Positions 11,652-22,505 of a stretch of 64,000 nucleotides of DNA are shown one piece after another; within the stretch, counting starts at the first letter, position 1; every line of letters starts with the position of its first letter. The DNA is from Prochilodus magdalenae (taxonomy: Eukaryota; Chordata; Actinopteri; Characiformes; Prochilodontidae): assembly GCA_024036415.1 (NCBI GenBank), contig JAMWET010001328.1:93501-157500 (forward strand), written 5' to 3'. The notes under the pieces are model-generated. The model was not told where the DNA came from. It saw only the letters and a program-made list of their open reading frames with translations, and did not search any database. Both the position numbers and the translations under genes were made by a program.

Positions 11652-11655
11652 TTAA

Positions 11656-12722
11656 TTATGTTGTGGACGTGCAAATACAGGGCCAGGAGTTATCCCAATG
11701 GATCTAAATTAGCATAGCAAGGTGTGCTTGTCACAGGAAGAAGGATACCCTCAGCCCGCCACTAAGACAGTAGTGGCATTTCTACTATTATACCAGCTGC
11801 CAAGCATGTATTGACTGTTCAACAACATTTATATTGTGGGTTTTTAATACAGAATATTTAGCATAATACATTTCCATTATACCTTCCATTTATGTGTTAT
11901 ACATTGTAAGCTATATCACACTAAAAGAAATTTTACATTGCAAGATACTTCAGTGAGTAACACGCGATGAATGTGTTTAAGATGACAATGGGTGCTAGGC
12001 ATATGCTATTGTTCTTGAGACAGGGTGGAATCAATCACACGTTCTAACAAAAAACCTGCACCCCAAATCTAGTAATTACACATAATTACCAGTTATTACA
12101 CCCCCCACCCCACCCCCCAGTGCCACACAGTCCTGAGAGAGATTACAGCTCATACTGTATGTATCATTTCGTTGGGTGTGAAATGCAAAAAGTTCTCTTT
12201 TATCCCAACCGGCTTTACATGCGACCCTAGCATAAACGTTCAAGTTAGCCGTTAGAGCACGCCATGCACGGCATTAGAGGATCAGCAGTTGCCATGCCTG
12301 GAATGTTAAATCAATTCCAACCAGACCCGATTCAGATCCATTTTCCAGCTTGTGGCTCATACTGAGGCCTGTATGCCCAATGAAAAACACTGCTGTTGCT
12401 GCCATGTATGCCAAACCATAAAGAGAATATATGGCTACCGTCAGATCAAAACCCTTTTTTCCTTCTCTCTTTATTCATGAATTCATTTTTCACATCACTT
12501 ACAAACTCCAGCCGAGGTCCAATTCATGAGGACTGGACCAGTAGAGATGAAATGGCTTCAAATAAAACTGAATACACAATAAAAGTTAATAGTGTATTTT
12601 CCTTCTCTTAAAAAATATTGTTTCTTGAATTACGTATTTTGGAGACATGAGAATTTGTTCTGAGTGGAATGATATTGTAGTGACCCGGTACTGGCTGGTG
12701 CAGGCCTCTAGAAGCTCATGAA
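11656..12722. other. Intronic DNA, nothing recognised
   Basis: AT-rich unique sequence with a short C-rich run near 12103-12119. No coding similarity or repeat family recognised. Confidence 0.5.
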
Positions 12723-12943
12723 GCGGTTGGTGTAGCTCAGAGGATAACACCACTACCCACCACGGAGCCACCACCACATGTGGGAGACTGGGGTTCAGAT
12801 CCTGGTCTGGAAGACTACGCTGTGCTACACCAGTAAGAGTCCTTGGGCAAGACTCCTAACACTACACTGGCCTACCTGTAACATGACTGACCTTGTAAGT
12901 CGCTCTGGATAAGAGCGCCAGCTAAATGCCGTAATTGTAAATG
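12723..12943 (+). mobile_element. tRNA-derived SINE
   Basis: The head resembles a tRNA promoter: A box GGTGTAGCTCAGAGGATAA and B box GGGGTTCAGATCC. The body contains CCTTGGGCAAGACTCCTAAC and the tail reads TGTAAGTCGCTCTGGATAAG then AGCGCCAGCTAAATGCC, a 3' end shared by many fish SINEs and their partner L2-type LINE. The short direct repeat ATGAAG at 12718-12723 and 12941-12946 may be the target duplication. Confidence 0.85.
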
Positions 12944-13266
12944 AAGTATGGCCATGGCCAGGAGGATAATGGGAGTCATGCGACCTCCAGGAAATGTTGG
13001 ATAGTCAGTGCTTTGTGTTGGGGATTGGCCACCATGAGGGTGAATTGCCTCGTTGGTGGTGACCTCAACCCCAGTTTTGTGCTGGTGGCCTGTTGCAGTA
13101 TCATGGCTTCTCCTGTGTCTTACTCTGCACTGATGCTACAACATATAAGAGAGGGTTTCACCATTTAAAAATAAGGGGTGTTACTCCTTACTGGAAATGC
13201 CCCCACCATCCTCCCGAGCTGACTCATAAGACTATGGATGGAACTCTGACATATATCTGATATATA
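12944..13266. other. Intronic DNA, nothing recognised
   Basis: A short unique stretch between the SINE and the complete-ended Tc1 element; it ends in TATATCTGATATATA, which supplied the TA target. Confidence 0.5.
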
Positions 13267-14893
13267 CAGTGAGTCCAAGAAGTATTTGATCCCTTGCTGA
13301 TTTTCTTCGTTGGCCCACTAATAAAGACATGATCATTCTATACTTTTAATGGTAGATGTATTCTTACATGGAGAGACAGAATATTAAAAAGAAAATCCAG
13401 AAAATAAATCTAAGGAATATATATTAATTGATTTGTATTTCATGGAGTGAAATAAGTATTTGATCCCTTAGTATTCATTAGCAGTTCTGGCTTTTACAGA
13501 CCAGTTAGACACTCCCAATCAACTTGTTACCTGACCTGAAGCCACCTGTTCTCCACTAATCACTTGTGTGAAAAAACACCTGTCCCACAGAATCAGACAG
13601 ATCACACAAGAGACATTTTCAAGTCTCCAACATGGGTAAAACCAAAGAGCTGTCACAGGACCCTCAGAGTCAGAATTGTTGACCTTCACAAAGCTGGAAT
13701 GGGCTAACAAAAAGATTAGTAAGGTGTTGGATGTGAAAGTAACAACGGGGTGCAATTATCAGAAAGTTTAAAGAGTATAACATGACAATCAACAGACCTC
13801 GTGGCCCGGTGCTCCAAGAAGATTTCGCCTCGTGGGGTGGCAATGATGCTGAGTAACGGTCAGAAATCGATCCTGCAACCACTCGGCAGGAGTTAGCAAA
13901 TGACCTGAAGGCAGCTGGGACCACAGTTTGCAAGGAAACAATTGGCAACACTTTGCGCAACAATGGATTCACATCCTGCAGTGCCCGAAAGGTACCCCGG
14001 CTGAAGAGAGCACATGTGGAGGCGCGCCACTCAAGTATGCCAATGATCATTTGAAAGATGAACCAAGTTATTGGGAGAAGGGTTTTGTGGTCAGAACGAG
14101 ACCAAAATTGAACTTTTTGGCCTCAACTCCACCCGCCATGTGTGTGGAGGGAAGAAAAAATGCTGCCTATGACCCCAAGAACACTGTGCCCAACCGTCAA
14201 GCATGGAGGTGGAAGCATAATGTTTTGGGGGTGTTTCTCTGCCAAGGGTACAGGGCTACTTCACGTCACCGCATCACTGGGAAGATGGATGGAGCCATGT
14301 ACCGCACCAATCCTGAGGGACAACCTCCTCCCCTCTGCCAGGGATCTGAAAATGGGCCGTGGTTGGGTCTTCCAACATGATAACGACCCTAAACATACAG
14401 CAAAGGCAACAAAGGATTGGCTCAAGAAGAATCACATTAAGGTCATGGAGTGGCCCAGCCAGTCGCCAGACCTCAATCCGATCGAAAAATCTATGGAGGG
14501 AGCTGAAGGTCAGAGTTGCCAAGCGACAGCCACCACCAACCTACATGATTTAGAGAGGATCTGCAAAGAAGAGTGAGCCCAAAAAATCCCCCTGGTGTGT
14601 GTGCTAAACTTGTGGTTAACTACAACAAACGTCTCACCGCTGTGCTTGCAAACAAAGGCTTTGCCACTAAGTATTGAGTGTGTTTGGCAAGAGGGATCAA
14701 ATACTTATTTCACTCCATGAAATACAAATCAATTAATATATATTCCTTAGATTTATTTTCTGGATTTTCTTTTTAATATTCTGTCTCTCCATGTAAGAAT
14801 ACATCTACCATTAAAAGTATAGAATGATCATGTCTTTATTAGTGGGCCAACGAAGAAAATCAGCAAGGGATCAAATACTTCTTGGACTCACTG
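13267..14893 (+). mobile_element. Complete-ended Tc1-like transposon, 1627 bp
   Basis: Flanked by TA on each side (13265-13266 and 14894-14895). Both ends start CAGTGAGTCCAAGAAGTATT TGATCCC as inverted repeats, and the inverted match extends about 205 bp inward to a second copy of the AGTATTTGATCCCTT motif (13457-13471; complement at 14692-14706), giving an inverted-repeat/direct-repeat layout as in several fish Tc1 groups. Length and layout are those of a full autonomous element, but its transposase is broken. The nearly identical ends suggest a fairly recent insertion relative to the other relics. Confidence 0.95.
13632..14677 (+). pseudogene. Tc1-like DDE transposase, multiply frameshifted
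   Basis: The start ATG at 13632 opens MGKTKELSQD, then an extra C near 13660 shifts the frame. Successive frames give RIVDLHKAGMG (first helix-turn-helix), LKAAGTTVCKETIGNTLRNN (second helix-turn-helix), [48 protein letters not shown] and QSPDLNPIE, ending NKGFATKY* at 14677. The first catalytic Asp block (usually LWSDETKIELF) is hit by an extra A near 14095, removing the Asp; the second Asp (HDNDPKH) and the Glu (NPIE) survive, but another extra A near 14485 follows immediately. Fish relatives are about 340 residues, matching this span. Not functional. Confidence 0.93.
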
Positions 14894-14903
14894 TATATAT
14901 ATA

Positions 14904-14951
<48 letters not shown>
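14894..14951. repeat. (TA)n tract at the transposon edge
   Basis: TA repeat with one CTGATA interruption directly at the right end of the Tc1 element; the TATATATATCTGATATA motif is also present at the left flank. Confidence 0.9.
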
Positions 14952-14954
<3 letters not shown>

Positions 14955-15009
14955 CAGACAAACAATCATACACTGTGTGTGTTTAGGTGGTATTTATTTC
15001 ATTTCATTC

Positions 15010-15455
15010 ATCAATTATGGCTCCTGCAGATGGTGCTGCACGAGGATGGTGGGGCTATAAAGACCTGTGAGGTGTGAGTGACGGGATTCATAGATTAAGA
15101 ATGAGTGACTGTCTCGTTCCATGTGTGGAAATGGATCCAAAGCAGATGTTAATGACTGGCTAAAATGAGTGACTGCATTTGGGTGTGCCAAAGACCATAG
15201 TGTGAGGGAAGTAGCTAATTCTGCAGGTGTATGGAAGCATACAGTCATACAGGCCTACCAGCAGTGGTTAAAATCCCAGTCTACAGGGAATTCCCCTCTG
15301 AATTGTGCCGGGGTAGGCATCCTCCAAATCTGACGCAACTGCACAATACTTAAATTCAGCAGTGGCTGAACATTGATGTGGCCTATACCCAGGAACCTGT
15401 CCGGCCAAATCCAATGGCAGCTGTTTTTCATGCTTGCGTTTCAACAATAGCAATG
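15010..15455 (+). repeat. Unclassified interspersed repeat U, copy 1
   Basis: GTCTCGTTCCATGTGTGGAA followed by ATGGATCCAAAGCAGATGTT and ATGACTGGCT recurs with few changes at 59010-59345. Its right part (AGGCATCCTCCAAATCTGAC) recurs at 17335-17475. No terminal repeats or intact frame seen. It may be a decayed DNA transposon, but the superfamily is not established. Confidence 0.55.
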
Positions 15456-16363
15456 TTTACTATATCCCCCATTCATAAATATCACTATGTGGACATCTTT
15501 TACAGCCTACTACAGTTAAAGGTGTTGCACAAACAACAACTGAGCTGTAGATAACACACAGACAAAACACATTACAACCCTCTCGAGTCTCCTCTAAAAT
15601 GTTTTCTACATATTAATCCTTATGTGATGATTTGCTGGCCCTGTGGGCTTCAGACCAAACCCTGCCGCTCACACAAGAGGAAGTGAGTGTGCTAGTAAAC
15701 GCTCATTCAAAACAAAACCACTGCTCGCCCTCAAAGGAAGTGTAAGTGGGATTCGGGCACTAATGAGGGTGAGACTGTACCACTCCAAAACCGCTGAGGA
15801 CTGGCCCGAACTCAAGATAAGAATAGCAGTGTAGAGGGAGGAAGCGGTAAACCAGAGAGATTTATCACCCGTCTGATTAGTGACGCTCCACCAGGGTGAC
15901 ACCACTCATGACTGAGAGCTTCACTGTCTACCACACTCAGTACCACACACATGCAGTCTGCCTTCGCTCTGCAGCAGCATGTGATTTAACATTCTGGGCA
16001 TGAGGAAGTTAATCACGTTATTTATTTTGCTGCAGAGGAGACGTAAGCAGTGCCCACATTAATCTACAGAAAACAAGACACACAGACTCTCTCCCTCTCT
16101 CTGTTTGCCTGTTCCTCAGCCCAATGTCATTAACCCCTTAAAGCCAAGACTTTAAGCCTAATTTCAGAGCTTATTTTAATGGGGTTATTGTTTAATATAG
16201 TTTAATTCCTGAGATGTAAACAAGGTCATTCAGACTGGTTTGATGTGAAATCGCTTGTTGTAGAGAAATTTACCGGCACGTGTGGTACAGTGGTAGTGAC
16301 AGGAACCAGAGGTCTCTCTATGTTTTATATGTAATGTAGTAGTAGCATATAATAGTGTATATA
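15456..16363. other. Intronic DNA; possible conserved patch
   Basis: Mostly unique. 15955-16075 (around ATGAGGAAGTTAATCACGTT) is complex and repeat-free. 16130-16145 starts TTAACCCCTTAAAGCC, as in some TTAA-type MITEs, but no partner end was found. No gene recognised. Confidence 0.45.
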
Positions 16364-16874
16364 CAGGGGTTGGACAATGAAACTGAAACACCTGGTTTTA
16401 GACCACAATCATCCTTTTGCGGCCAATACAGCGTCAGTTGGTCTTGGGAATGACATATACTGCGTCCTGCACAGTGGTCAGAGGGATTTTAAGCCATTCT
16501 TCTTGCAGGATAGTGGTCAGGTCACTACGTGATGCTGGTGGAGGTTCGTCCTTCTTGGTGGTATGCTGACATTACCCTGGATACCGTGGCTCTTGATACA
16601 TCACAAAGACTTGCTGTCTTGGTCACAGATGCGCCAGCAAGACGTGCACCAACAATCTGTCCTCTTTTGAACTCTGGTATGTCACCCATAATGTTGTGTG
16701 CATTGCAATATTTTGAGCAGAACTGTGCTCTTACCTGCTAACTGAACCTTCACACTCTGCTCTTACTGGTGCAATGTGCAATTAATGAAGATTGGCCACC
16801 AGGCTGGTCCAATTTAGCCATGAGACCTCCCACACTAAAATGACAGGTGTTTCAGTTTCATTGTCCAACCCCTG
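16364..16874 (-). mobile_element. Tc1-like deletion derivative, copy 2 (TA target)
   Basis: A 511-bp near-identical copy of the element at 1043-1575, with the same CAGGGGTTGGACAATGAAAC ends and TA flanks (16362-16363, 16875-16876). It lacks the ATTTATTAGTATGGTGTAGG segment near the left end. The close match across unrelated flanks shows transposition rather than local duplication. Confidence 0.9.
16525..16689 (-). pseudogene. Truncated Tc1-like transposase N-terminus, copy 2
   Basis: The same 54-codon frame as at 1226-1390, starting MGDIPEFKRGQ and containing SVTKTASLCDVSRATVSRVM, ending in TAG. Only a few substitutions separate the two copies, and neither has a stop or frameshift within the remnant. 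Confidence 0.7.
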
Positions 16875-17334
16875 TATATTAATAGTAGGATCATAATCCT
16901 AATAATAAAACTATGTCATGCAATAACTTTGTATGTGCAGTGCAACTGTCTAAGAGGATCATTTTATTTGTTTCCAGCTGCTCATTAATTATGAAGACTA
17001 GCAGAAACCTTTAACTAAGCATGTGAACTGTTTTGCTCTCCTGGTAAAAAAAAACTCTGTCCTGTTTTCTTTGGTTGTTAGCATTACAAGGTAATGGGCT
17101 CTTTGGTTGAGGTGACAGTACATTTGATCCACAATGCCTCCATTGAGCTGCTGAACAACCAGGTTTGGCCTTTTGCTCATCATCTTACAGAGGAACAGAA
17201 CATTCCCATCCCTGTATTCCAAGAGGACCTTTCTCGCTTTCACAGGGCTGCAAATGTGACTGACTGGGATGATGAAAATTCGGGACCATTCGAAACATCT
17301 GGACTGGCCTGTAAAGTCCAGTCAGATTTCATTC

Positions 17335-17475
17335 CCCTTGAAAAGTCTGTGTGGCTACCCGGAACAACCAGTAAAATGCCAGAGAAGGCATCTACCAAAT
17401 CTGGCCTAACTGCGCACTTCTCTGATGCAAGAGTGTCTGGATATCGATGTTGTCTACATCCAGAAACACATTTTT
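17335..17475 (+). repeat. Unclassified interspersed repeat U, copy 2 (fragment)
   Basis: AGGCATCTACCAAATCTGGC then CTAACTGCGCAC matches the right part of the repeat at 15010, and GTCTACATCCAGAAAC matches the copy at 59010. It lies inside a 140-codon open frame (17094-17516) that has no recognised domain. Confidence 0.4.
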
Positions 17476-17847
17476 TGTCTGGTGAGCTTATGATTGAACA
17501 CACTCTTGATATTTAGTGTGTCCACCTTTTCCCTTTATTACAATTTCAATTTATTTCAAAGGAATCTGTGGGGAAGTTTTTTTTTTACACTTCCAAAGTT
17601 CAGTCTTAGAAGTTGGTGGCATTTTCTACTTCTCATGATCCTAAACACAACAGTAATGTAGAGGATGGGAGTGGTCAGGCCATTGCACTGAGAAAACTAG
17701 CACGTTCTTGGTTTGATTAACAAATCTGCTTTTATTTCTTGACAGCTGCGTCCTTTAGTCCAGAGCTGTTTACCATGGAAGGATGTACAGATCTTCAGCT
17801 CTAAAGCAAGACTGGATCTGGGGTTTCTTCTCTCTCTCTCAAAGTAT

Positions 17848-18218
17848 CCCTTATGAAACGATAATATATGGCAATGTATTGGAAAATATAGTGCAATATA
17901 TTAAATAATACAATGTCATATATGGGAAACAAGTGCATATATTTTGCATATATTTATATAGTGATAAATATATTACAATATATTGTGTAATACATAAGGA
18001 ATTGCCGCTTTTCATATATTGTATGTATGGTAGTATAATATATATTTACTTATATATTGTAATATATTTCATTTTATATGTAATAGACATCATATGTATT
18101 TCTCCATATGTGTTTGCATATATGATAATATATAGTTTTATATGTGTGAGAATATATACATACTCTATATTGCCACGTATGCCATGTATGTATGAAAATA
18201 TTCTCACATATATAAAAC

Positions 18219-18251
<33 letters not shown>

Positions 18252-18494
18252 GATGTCTATTACATATAAAATGAAATATATTGCAATATATAAGTAAATA
18301 TATATTATACTACCATACATACAATATATGAAAAGCGGCAATTCCTTATGTATTATACAAGATATTGTAATATATTTATCACTATATAAATATATGCAAA
18401 CATATATGCACTTGTTTCCCATATATGACATTGTATTATTTAATAAAGCACTATATTTTCCAATACATTGCCATATATTATCGTTTCATAAGGG
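17848..18494. mobile_element. Large AT-rich palindromic MITE, copy 1
   Basis: Starts CCCTTATGAAACGATAATAT and ends with the inverted complement CGTTTCATAAGGG. The two arms (about 17848-18090 and 18250-18494) are near-perfect inverted copies more than 200 bp long, including CAAGTGCATATA and GGAATTGCCGCTTTTCATAT. The transcript or single strand could fold into a very long hairpin. A shorter copy is at 46789-47258. No coding capacity; Ile/Tyr-rich frames are translation of the AT repeat. Target duplication not clear. Confidence 0.8.
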
Positions 18495-18902
18495 TAAGTC
18501 CCTCTCTTTAGTAGTCGTTATCAGATGGTGAGAGTTTCGGTGGTCTATTGGGTCCTGTTAGGAGCCCCGTTTTTCTCTTTTAGTCATTTTTTAAACTTCT
18601 GGAAACCTCTCAGAAACATCTCTAATTAAATACATATTTTGTGTTAGAGTTGTGTTTACCCAGCTGAGAATAATCTGTTCTAAAAACCCTCTGAGGATAT
18701 GCAATGTAATGTTTTATTAATGTCGACAATGGGACAAATTTATCATTGGGTTCTTAGAATGTTCTTTCTAAAGGTTCCCTAAAACATTCTGTTATCTCAT
18801 GTCTCAGTAACATCCAACAACAACAACAAAACATTTTCTGAATGTTGCAGTTAAAGCATCATGTCTAACCATTTAACCTTATAGGAACATTATCTGGAAT
18901 GG

Positions 18903-19169
18903 GGGCAGTCGTGGGCTGGAGGTTAGGGAACCAGCCTTGTGACCGCTGGTTCGATTCCCTGAACTGACAGTAACTACTGAGGTGCCCTTGAGCAAGGCAC
19001 CTAACCCCCAACTGCTCCCCGGGTGCCGTGGATAGGGCTGCCCACCACTCTGGGTAAGTGTACTCACTGCCCCCTATTGTGTATGTTCACTAGTGAGTGT
19101 GTTTGTGGGTGTGGGTAAAATGCGGAGACTAAATTTCCTCACTGTGGGATCAACAAGGGTCTTAAATCG
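18903..19169 (+). mobile_element. tRNA-derived SINE, family B copy 1
   Basis: The head GGGCAGTCGTGGGCTGGAGG TTAGGG and B box TGGTTCGATTCC give a Pol III-type promoter. The body CCCTTGAGCAAGGCACCTAA and tail AAATTTCCTCACTGTGGGAT CAACAAGGG are shared with copies at 42653-42940 (nearly complete) and 31850-32046 (deleted). Confidence 0.88.
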
Positions 19170-20162
19170 AAATGATAAACATCTGAACATTAAACATTTA
19201 CTTTATTTATTAGAACCTGCAGGTAATGTTTGGGGATGGTTCCCCGCTAGCTGGGTAATGGTAGTTTCGACGAGAATGATGGATGGTCTCTGACTTTTGC
19301 TCAGTAGCTTTAGGAAGTATGAAATGCACCAGCTGTCTGGTTTCTAACACTGCCACTATGAAGAATGGCTCGAGAATAAGACATTTCACATCAAACCACT
19401 CTGAATACGTTTATTTATTCCATCGTATAAATTGAATTCTATGGGAAATTGGTTGAAATGAACTTGAAATCCTTTTGCAAGGTACATGGTTGCTAGTGAG
19501 GAATCATAATCAGGTGTGAGCCTGTATATAGGCCTATAGAGTTAAAGGGATTCATTCAAGTCCATGTGAACCTGACCTGTCCCAGAGAAACAGCGGAATA
19601 TCTGCCTGTTAATGAATTAATGATTAACGGCCTCAGAGCCGCTTTGGCTGTGGAGAAGCCCGCTATTGAGCCCAGCTCACAAGGACGGTCATTCATGTGA
19701 TATCATACTCACATTCACACAAAGACCCATCCCCACACACACAGGGTCGCACAGTCAACATACATCATGTTTACCCAGAACCACCAGAACTGAAGGAAAT
19801 CTCCACCACAAGCTTTACAGGCCTAACTAATACCTCCATTCTCACCATCACAGCTAGCACAGTTACCACCACAGCACAGCAGCACCTTACCTTTCAGCTG
19901 TATGGCCTGGTCAGTTACCGTCTAAAGCTGCTTCTGAAACCTGTCTGTGTCCTCTCTGCCTTTCACTGACCATCCATTTAGTTGGCCTGTTGCTTCTCGC
20001 TGACATCTGTTTCCCTCTTCCTCTTTCCTCCTAGACTTCTCCTCCTGTTCCCACCCTCTATCCCTCCCTTCCTCACTGTCCTTCTTCCCTCCCTTTATTC
20101 CTGAGATGAGACAGCCCCAGTCCCAGCTGCAGTAGCAGTACTTCTCTAACAGCTTATACATG
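19170..20162. other. Intronic DNA with a candidate conserved element
   Basis: 19545-19690 is repeat-free and contains a cluster of homeodomain-like ATTA sites (TTAATGAATTAATGATTAAC) followed by GC-rich sequence. It looks like a conserved non-coding enhancer, but this is inference only. The rest shows nothing recognisable. Confidence 0.4.
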
Positions 20163-20529
20163 TTCTCTCTCTCTTTGCTTCTCTCTCTCTCTCTCTCTCT
20201 CATACTCTCTCTCCCTCCCTCTCTCTCTCTCTCTTTCTTTCCCTCTCTCTCTTTCTCTCTCTCTCTCCCTCTCCCCCTCTCACCCTCTCCCCCCCCCCCC
20301 CCCCTCTCTCTCTCTCTCTTTCTCCTCTCTCTTTCTTTTCCCTCTCTCTCCCCCTCTCTTTCTTTCTCTCCTCTCTTCTCTCTCTCCTGCCCCCCTCTTC
20401 TTTTTCTTCGCTCCCTCTTTCTTTCTCTCCCTGTCTGCCCCCCTCTCTCTCTCTCTCTCTCTTTCTCTCCCTGTCTGCCCCCCCCTCTCTCTCTCTTCCT
20501 ACCCCTCTCTCTCCCTCTCTCCCTCTCCA
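20163..20529. repeat. Long polypyrimidine (CT)n tract
   Basis: About 370 bp of almost pure C/T with CT, CCCTCT and C-run segments. The 202-codon minus-strand Arg/Glu-rich and 136-codon plus-strand Ser/Leu-rich frames are this repeat, not proteins. Confidence 0.95.
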
Positions 20530-20872
20530 ACAGTGGTCTGGACTCTGGGGTGGTCAGTTCATTGTTCTGAGAAAACCAAAAACATCTTTGTTCTTTTCTA
20601 TTTCCTTTTCTCAGTAAGGCCAGCTACACATCTTTTCAGACCCATAGCATTACCAGTACCAATAGAGTTTTCCTCTCTCAGTGGAAAGGTGGACAAAAAA
20701 CATTTCACATCAAACATCATGCTTCAAAATCCACAGAGGGGGTTCTGTCCATTCTTCCACCGTAAGAAGACTCAACGCTGTGGGTCTGAAAGAATGTGTA
20801 GCTGCCAAAAAGTTATTACCAATGATAGGATATCTAGCAAATCCAACAAACTATGAATTGACCACCCCTGTG
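20530..20872 (+). mobile_element. Tc1-like mini-element, copy 1
   Basis: The left end CTGGGGTGGTCAGTTCATTG TTCTGAG is inverted at the right as ATGAATTGACCACCCCTG. The interior reads HSSTVRRLNAVGLKECVAAK, the Tc1 transposase block ..TVRR.L...GLKGCVA.KKPLL just before the catalytic domain; the rest of the gene is deleted. A second copy is at 22147-22438. The same ends flank the relics at 2425-2960 and 35196-35446. Confidence 0.75.
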
Positions 20873-21058
20873 TGAGATGTACATAAATAATGGGGAGCAA
20901 CTTTTGAAAAAATTCAAAGACTTTTTTTTTTTTTACTTTGGAGACGTGGAAAAACATCCCTGTAAATATCCTATCTTAAAAACTCTGAAGGCATGTCTCC
21001 TGAATAGAATGGAAGTTGTTATAAAGGCAAACAGTGGACACTATAAATACCAAACAAT

Positions 21059-21253
21059 ACACCGTCGCTGTCCAAAGAAAAACTAATATCTCCAAAATAG
21101 CAACTTTACAGGAGAGGCCAAAAACCTAATCTAATTTGAATGGAAGTCAAATTTTTACACAGCATAAACAGCAGCTGCTGTGTTCAAATGATGCATAGAA
21201 GTAAAAATCAACAGTAATGGAGATACATATTTTTCTTTGGACAGCAGCAATAT
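21059..21253. mobile_element. MITE family D, copy 1 (internally deleted)
   Basis: Starts ACCGTCGCTGTCCAAAGAAA and ends TTTTTCTTTGGACAGCAGCA. The middle lacks about 60 bp compared with copies at 41766 and 53957. The end sequence TATCGTCGCTGTCC with adjacent TATCTCCA is shared by all copies. Confidence 0.75.
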
Positions 21254-21952
21254 ACTATATTTAGTCATTTTGATTTTCTTCATTATGGTAAAATGGCCGT
21301 TTTGGTAAGAATGTTAAATGGCGGGTGGTCTCTGGCTTTTGTATAGTATTATACATAATGTAACATACGACAATAGTTTTAACTGGGAAGTTCATTTTAA
21401 CCAAGTGTACAGGACTGCTCTGGTCCTGGAGGCATTCTCACAGTTCTGCATTCTCGCTACATGACTAATGTATACTGGCAAAGGCAAATCCAATCTACCG
21501 CTCCATACCTCCTCCAAGCCGAATCTGTTACAGGAATTTTCTAGGTACCCGTTGAAGACCTGCTGATGAATCAATGTTCTTTCGCTGTAACTACTTCCGG
21601 AGTCCATACGCCTTGACATCATCTTAAAGCACTGAGCCAATACAAGCTAAATCCTCATTTTTCACAATGCTTGGCACAACTCTAACTGACTTCATGTTCA
21701 TTTGTTTGCATATGTCCGATGCTTCATGCCCTGCTAAACTCGTGTTACCTTTTGGTTTACGACTCTAAGGTCACAGTAAAACACCCATTTACTCCTTCAT
21801 TCATGTTTTAATGTGATAGTTCCTGCAGACTGCTCTCACCTCACACTTGCTTCAGACCGTATGATATGTTGTCTAAAAATGAAAGATATTTTCCTATTAA
21901 CTGTTATTTCTGGCAGCGCTGTTCTAACAGACAGGCCTTAGTAGGCAATAGG
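21254..21952. other. Intronic DNA, nothing recognised
   Basis: GGTGGTCTCTGGCTTTTG near 21324 resembles a Tc1 terminal motif but has no partner. No gene seen. Confidence 0.45.
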
Positions 21953-22146
21953 TTCTCTCTCTCTCTCTCTCTTTCTCTCTCCCTCTCTCGCTCTCTCTCC
22001 TGCTCTCTCTCTCTCTCTCATTCTCTCTCTCTCTCTCATTCTCTCGCTCTCATTCTTTCTCTCTCTCTCTCTCTCATTCTCTCTCTCTCTCGCTCTCATT
22101 CTCTCTCGCTCTCATTCTCTCTCTCTCTCTCCCTCTCTCTCTCTCC
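21953..22146. repeat. (CT)n tract
   Basis: CT repeat with periodic CATTCT interruptions, directly left of the second mini-element copy, mirroring the arrangement at 20163-20529. Confidence 0.95.
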
Positions 22147-22435
22147 AATAGTGGTCTGGACTCTGGGGTGGTCAGTTCATTGTTCCAGAAGCATCTTTGT
22201 TCTTTTCTATTTCCTTTTCTCAGTAAGGCCAGCTACACATCTTTTCAGACCCATAGCATTACCAATACCAATAGAGTTTTCCTCTCTCAGTGGAAAGATG
22301 GACAAAAACATTTCACATTAAACATCATGCTTCAAAATCCAGAGAGGGGGTTCTGTCCATTCTTCCACCGTAAGAAGACTCAATGCTGTGGGTCTGAAAG
22401 AATGTGTAGCTGCCAAAAAGTTATTACCAATGACA

Positions 22436-22438
<3 letters not shown>
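22147..22438 (+). mobile_element. Tc1-like mini-element, copy 2 (right end lost)
   Basis: Nearly identical to 20530-20828, starting AGTGGTCTGGACTCTGGGGT and running through CAATGCTGTGGGTCTGAAAG, but a CT repeat starts at 22438 where copy 1 has its right inverted end. Confidence 0.8.

Positions 22439-22505
<67 letters not shown>
22437..22505. repeat. (CT)n tract
   Basis: About 34 CT units replacing the right end of the adjacent mini-element. Confidence 0.95.

Noticed and set aside
16130..16260. TTAACCCCTTAAAGCC as the start of a TTAA-type MITE
   Set aside because: No inverted partner end or second TTAA could be found.
17094..17516. 140-codon open frame MGSLVEVTVHLIHNASIELL...
   Set aside because: No recognised domain, overlaps an antisense frame of 87 codons and part of an interspersed repeat; most likely chance.
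17933..18431. Ile/Tyr-rich 106- and 75-codon frames resembling membrane proteins
   Set aside because: Both are arms of the AT-rich palindromic MITE read in opposite directions.
19922..20570. Long Arg/Glu-rich (202 codons) and Ser/Leu-rich (136 codons) open frames
   Set aside because: They are translations of a CT/GA simple repeat; no complexity, no splice or domain support.
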